DNA of 10,711 nucleotides from Heterostelium multicystogenum (lineage: Eukaryota > Evosea > Eumycetozoa > Acytosteliales > Acytosteliaceae): assembly GCA_003667245.1 (NCBI GenBank), contig RCNN01000474.1, forward strand, positions 1 to 10,711, read 5' to 3'. The stretch's first letter is position 1. Each line of letters starts with the position of its first letter. The position numbers were made by a program, and so were the translations under genes. The notes beneath the pieces are model-generated. The model had not been told where the DNA came from and did no database searches. It saw nothing but the letters and a program-made list of their open reading frames with translations. Shown here piece by piece: positions 7,883-10,711 of this stretch.

Positions 7883-7906
7883 ATCAATGACAGGCATGTC
7901 GACTAT
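7883..7906 (+). promoter_or_regulatory. Candidate MexT box upstream of mexS
   Basis: The sequence reads ATCA-N5-AGGCAT-N4-ACTAT. The consensus I recall for P. aeruginosa MexT targets is ATCA-N5-GTCGAT-N4-ACYAT. Both outer blocks match fully and at the exact spacing, while the central block matches at only two of six positions. It lies 77 bases before the mexS start, between the divergent mexT and mexS genes, where MexT would activate mexS. Confidence 0.5.
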
Positions 7907-7983
7907 TAACGGCGACCGGTGGTCTTGCCCCGAAAGCCCAGATAGAGTTCATGGCAATAGAGGTTACTTTGACGAGGTTTGCG

Positions 7984-9008
7984 ATGTCCCGCACGATCCG
8001 TTTTCACAAGTTTGGTCCGGCCGAGGTGCTCAAATGCGAAGAGCATGCAGCCGCTAAGCCCGCACCGGGCGAAGTGCAGGTGCGCGTCGAGGCGATTGGC
8101 ATCAGCTGGTACGACATTCTGTGGCGCCAGAACCTGGCGTCGTCCCATGCCCGCTTGCCTTCCGGCCTTGGCCATGAAATGGCCGGCGTGGTTGTGGCCG
8201 TTGGCGAGGGTGTCGACGACCTGGCGGTGGGTGACAAGGTCGCCAGCTTCCCGGCCGAGAGCCCGAATGACTACCCGGTGTACGGCGAACAGATTCGTCC
8301 TGCCGCGCTCGGCGCTGACCCGCTACCCGGATGTCCTGAGCCCGATCGAAGCCAGCGTGCACTACACGCCGTTGCTGATTGCCTACTTTGCGTACATGGA
8401 CCTGGCGCGGGTCAAACCCGGGCAATTCGCCCTGGTAACGGACGCCAGCCACTGTGGCCGGCCCATCGTTCGTGCAACTGGGCAAAGCCCTGGGTGTGCG
8501 GGTGATTGCTGCGACCAAGACCAGTGATGAGCGCGAATACCTGCTGTCCCTCGGGGCCGAGAAGGTGATCGTCACCGAAGAGCAGGACCTGCTGATGCAA
8601 GTCAACAAGTTCACCGACAACCGCGGCGTAGACGTGGTGTTCGATGGCTTGGGTGGCCCGCAGATGTCGTTGCTGGGTGATGTGCTGGCGCCGCGTGGCA
8701 GCCTGGTGCTGTACGGCCTGCAAGGTGGCAACCAGACGCCATTCCCGGCCTGTGCGGCGTTCCAGAAGAACATTCAGTTCTTTGTGCACTGCATCGGCAA
8801 CTTCACCGGCAAACCGGAACTGGGCATCATCCAGGACCAGGTGGCCTTGCAGCGAGCCCTGCGTGACATCAACCAACTGACCGCCGACAAGGTGCTGGTA
8901 CCGCTGAAAACCACGGTATTTCCGTTCAGCCAGTTCGTTGAAGCGCACCGCTATATGGACGAATGTCCGTGCCGTGAACGGGTTGCCTTGCAGGTAGAAA
9001 CTGTTTGA
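7984..9008 (+). CDS. mexS: MexS-type quinone oxidoreductase / zinc-less alcohol dehydrogenase-like protein (two frameshifts)
   Basis: About 340 residues of the medium-chain dehydrogenase/reductase superfamily, NADPH-linked quinone-oxidoreductase branch. The start is the ATG at 7984 (MSRTIRFHKFGPAEVLKCEE), with GACGAGG seven bases upstream; an in-frame ATG at 7951 is less likely. The GroES-like catalytic half carries SGLGHEMAGVVVAVGEGV (about residues 60-77) and GDKVASF. No four-cysteine structural-zinc lobe follows. The nucleotide-binding half begins near ASHCAGPSFVQLGKALGVRV and continues with KTSDEREYLLSLGAEKVIV and RGVDVVFDGLGGPQMSLLGD. MexS detoxifies an electrophilic or redox signal, and its loss activates MexT in P. 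aeruginosa. Frame changes lie near 8293-8296 (one extra base) and 8454-8460 (one extra base). Divergence from mexT supports the name; the assignment is by recalled homology and context. Confidence 0.88.
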
Positions 9009-9014
9009 TCTGTG

Positions 9015-9038
9015 GGAATATTCTCAAGCGAGTATTCC
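9015..9038. terminator. Hairpin after mexS, possible weak terminator
   Basis: GGAATATTC and GAGTATTCC form a nine-pair stem (one G-T pair) around a six-base loop, seven bases after the mexS stop. It is AT-rich and followed by only two T's, so it fits a weak terminator or a 3' end-protecting hairpin rather than a strong intrinsic terminator. Confidence 0.4.
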
Positions 9039-9047
9039 TTGCCCCCG

Positions 9048-9072
9048 GGCGCATGGGCAAATGCGCCATTTG
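9048..9072. terminator. Second hairpin pair after mexS, mutually exclusive stems
   Basis: GGCGCAT (9048-9054) pairs perfectly with ATGCGCC (9061-9067) around a six-base loop. CAAATG (9058-9063) pairs perfectly with CATTTG (9067-9072) around a three-base loop. The two stems share bases, so only one can form at a time. The first is the better terminator stem, but there is no long T run after it. Confidence 0.35.
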
Positions 9073-9146
9073 ACAGGACTTAACCTGCCCACCGCTTGAA
9101 TCGGGATTTCAGTACTTCAGCCCGATAAACCAGATGTATGCCCCTG

Positions 9147-9173
9147 ACGCCGCCCTGAATCCCAGCGCGGCGT
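9147..9173. other. GC-rich inverted repeat
   Basis: ACGCCGC (9147-9153) and GCGGCGT (9167-9173) form a perfect seven-pair stem around a 13-base loop in the intergenic region. No T run follows. It could be a structural element of a mexS 3' region or part of a degenerate repeat; nothing more is visible. Confidence 0.3.
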
Positions 9174-9294
9174 TGTCGTGTCTGCACACTCGATACTCCA
9201 TGCAAGCCCCCATCTGAACCGGTTTTAGCCGGCGTTCTGTATCTGTTAATCATTATTCAAGTGCCGATAATTGCCCCGTCACTTTTATCTCAAG

Positions 9295-9334
9295 GATTGA
9301 GCAATGATTGAGCAAATGATTGAGCAATGATTGA
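9295..9334 (+). repeat. Tandem repeat, GATTGAGCAA(A)T x3 plus partial
   Basis: Units of 11 (9295-9305), 12 (9306-9317) and 11 (9318-9328) bases are followed by a partial GATTGA (9329-9334). In the 12-base register the unit encodes Met-Ile-Glu-Gln, so the array may be the start of a small gene with a four-residue repeat. Such short arrays also change length easily by slippage. Confidence 0.75.
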
Positions 9335-9446
9335 ATATATGAAATCACCCCGTACATCCGTCAAGCCCAATAATGTTTCCCATGGCTGTTTTGCCGGAAC
9401 ATCAATATTGAAGTGGGTTATGTCGGATGCTTTCTCTAGTTTGTAA
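9304..9446 (+). CDS. Possible small peptide gene with MIEQ repeats (one frameshift)
   Basis: An AAGGA ribosome site (9292-9296) sits seven bases before the ATG at 9304. Read literally, this start gives only MIEQMIEQ and a stop whose TGA overlaps a new ATG at 9327 (ATGA). From 9327 a 39-codon frame runs to TAA 9444-9446, starting MIEYMKSPRTSVKPNN and ending ILKWVMSDAFSSL. If one A is missing in the third repeat unit (11 bases where 12 is the in-frame length), the two frames join into one peptide of about 47 residues. It has one cysteine and a mildly hydrophobic C-terminal part with no signal peptide. It has lower G+C than its neighbours. I recognise no family. It could be a leader peptide, a small regulatory peptide or chance. 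Confidence 0.33.
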
Positions 9447-9684
9447 GTTAAAGCAGCGTAGGAAGTTGTCAGAGCGTTCCTAAGACTTTCGGTTTGGGCT
9501 GCGTGCCCCTTGGCTTGGCGCCTTTTTCGGGACTGGAAGCCCCCAAAGGCAGGCTTGGCAGGTAGGGCCCGGTGCTAATCTCCATTGAATGTCACATGTT
9601 GTAACGCCCCTACAGAAACAACAGGTCAGGCAAATGCCGTCAACGATTGCCCGAAACTGATATTTCAACTCAGGTAGTAGAACT

Positions 9685-10711
9685 ATGAGCGCTATTCACG
9701 AACAAGCCATGAACTATGTCTATCAACAAGTATTGCAACGCTTGATAGGGCATTTCTCTCGAACAGAACGTACCTCGCTCCAGTTATTGATTCAACGAAT
9801 CGTGGTAGCGGCAGGCGGCATGGAGCGGATCGGTGAATACAAGGTGCTGGTCGCTTCACGGCGCAGGCGCCGGCAGCAGCTATGTCCTGGCGTTGTTGCG
9901 CGCAGCCCAGCTGACGCTTGCAGGCCGGGCGCCACGGACGTTTCAACTGCGGGTCGCGACCTTGCGCCATGCCGGCATGTCGCAAAATGCCCTGGACACG
10001 CTGCACCGCGGCTACAGCGCGCTGTTCCTGCATGACGATGCGCGTGTCGAATTGCTGATGGTCGAGAATCAGGAAGTTCTTGCCGTTCAACCACCTGCGG
10101 CCGGCCTCCAGTGCGGCGCGCCGATACCAGCCGGCGCAATATGCTGATGGTGGGGCACCTGACCTCGGGAGATCTTCGCCAAACCCTGTGCAACGACGCC
10201 TACCTGGCCCTCGGTGACCTTTTACCGGCGTGTCACCACCCTGCAATGGGGCGTGCACGCGCTGGTCAGCGGTGACTCCGCGCGCAAGCAGCGGGAGTAC
10301 CTGGCGTGGCTTGAAGAAGGCTGCCGCTGGCGAGTGGTGCAGAGATCCCGCCGCGCCAGCCCTGGTGCTCAGCGGGCTGTTCGCGGCAATGGATGAGTGG
10401 GAGCAACGCCTATTACTGCGACCTTTACGGCGAGCGCTACGCCGTCGCCGATAAGTCCGACACGGACAACCATCGCCACTTGGCCTATATCGGCGCTGCC
10501 GACCTTAAGGACGCGGCCGAATACTCCTCCGGGCCGCTGTTGCGTCAGTTCATGGGCTATGAACCGGACGAGTTTGGCTTTCATTTCAGCCACGCGAGCT
10601 ATGCGAAACCGTTGCTGATGGCCCATCTGCGGGCTTGCAGGCCGAGTGCCTGCGGGAACTGGATTACGAGGAGGGCGCACAGGGCTTCATGCAGCAGGCC
10701 GCGCTGTTCAT
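9685..10711 (+). CDS. Unrecognised protein, about seven frameshifts, incomplete at the right edge
   Basis: The start is the ATG at 9685 (MSAIHEQAMNYVYQQVLQRL), with AGG ten bases upstream; the Met at 9709 is an alternative. Joined frames give at least 340 residues and run off the window. There is no signal peptide and no obvious membrane helix. Recognisable blocks in order are SLQLLIQRIVVAAGGMERIG, SSYVLALLRAAQLTLAGRA, RTFQLRVATLRHAGMSQNAL, HRGYSALFLHDDARVELLMV, NMLMVGHLTSGDLRQTLCND, RRVTTLQWGVHALVSGDSAR, LVLSGLFAAMDEW, AYYCDLYGERYAVADKSDTD, and FHFSHASYAKPLLMAHL. The alanine/leucine-rich, mostly helical character and acidic-aromatic C-terminal half suggest a soluble cytoplasmic or secreted protein. 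Frame changes lie near 9856, 10083, 10125, 10212, 10335, 10400 and 10632. I do not recognise a family and assign no function. Confidence 0.7.

Larger units (their letters stand above)
9009..9684. other. 676-base gene-poor interval with hairpins, AT-rich island and tandem repeats
   Basis: No long protein-coding frame is convincing here. From left to right it holds two hairpins after mexS (9015-9038 and 9048-9067), a third GC-rich hairpin (9147-9173), an AT-rich island at about 9241-9480 (roughly 41% G+C by hand count, against about 62% in the genes), GATTGAGCAAT repeats (9295-9334), a possible short peptide gene (9304-9446), and two loose inverted repeats: TAGGAA/TTCCTA at 9459-9482 and GCCTTT/AAAGGC at 9520-9550. 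The 120 bases before the next gene show no clear promoter to me. Confidence 0.6.

Noticed and set aside
9295..9334. CRISPR-like short repeat array
   Set aside because: The 11-12-base units abut with no spacers. This is a simple tandem repeat, probably in coding register.
9304..9446. Naming the small peptide a RiPP precursor
   Set aside because: There is a single cysteine, no recognisable leader motif, and no identified modifying enzyme next to it. The downstream protein matches no maturase family that I know.
9480..9668. A 62-codon minus-strand frame in the gap before the last gene
   Set aside because: It has a cysteine-rich but unpatterned sequence, no good ribosome site that I can see, and it sits within low-complexity GC/AT-mixed intergenic DNA.
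1..10711. Insertion sequences, integrase genes, tRNA or rRNA genes
   Set aside because: I saw no transposase or integrase motif, no terminal inverted repeats with target duplications, and no tRNA cloverleaf or rRNA sequence in the window.

Overview
The window looks like a chromosomal stretch of a Pseudomonas, probably from the fluorescens/putida side of the genus. Coding DNA is GC-rich with strong G/C at third codon positions. It carries an OprD-family porin, a DUF2790 small periplasmic protein, and a divergent LysR regulator / quinone-oxidoreductase pair that I recognise as MexT/MexS. The species is inferred, not seen.

Layout. (1) 1-1387, plus strand: the C-terminal end of a probable MFS transporter, then an OprD-family porin whose frame is broken about 19 times. 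(2) 1384-1601, minus strand: a small secreted DUF2790-type protein, convergent with the porin and sharing stop-codon bases with it, and divergent from a LysR regulator at 1713-2628 (plus). (3) 2631-3426, minus strand: an AraC-family regulator, divergent from a tripartite efflux operon. (4) 3554-6800, plus strand: DUF1656 inner-membrane peptide, HlyD/EmrA-type periplasmic adaptor, FUSC/AaeB-type inner-membrane exporter, and a small exported protein. (5) 6821-7735, minus strand: an intact MexT-type LysR regulator. (6) 7736-7983: a mexT-mexS control region with a dyad and a candidate MexT box. (7) 7984-9008, plus strand: MexS-type oxidoreductase. (8) 9009-9684: mostly non-coding, with hairpins, an AT-rich island, GATTGAGCAAT tandem repeats and a possible 47-residue peptide gene. 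(9) 9685 to the window end: an unrecognised protein, broken by about seven frame changes and incomplete on the right.

Working logic. Region 1 looks like outer- plus inner-membrane uptake of a small (perhaps aromatic) acid. Region 4 looks like a weak-acid/aromatic efflux pump under a local AraC regulator. MexT/MexS is normally a redox- or electrophile-responsive switch for the MexEF-OprN pump, but no mexEF-oprN lies beside mexT here. Instead, mexT converges on the FUSC operon.

Caution. Nearly every gene carries single-base frame changes: roughly 40 in 10.7 kb, densest at the left end, with none in mexT or the DUF1656 gene. I noticed no nonsense substitutions or large deletions inside the recovered frames. 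I read this mainly as uncorrected sequencing indels rather than mass gene decay. Gene spans below are therefore given for the whole conceptual gene, with frame breaks noted.
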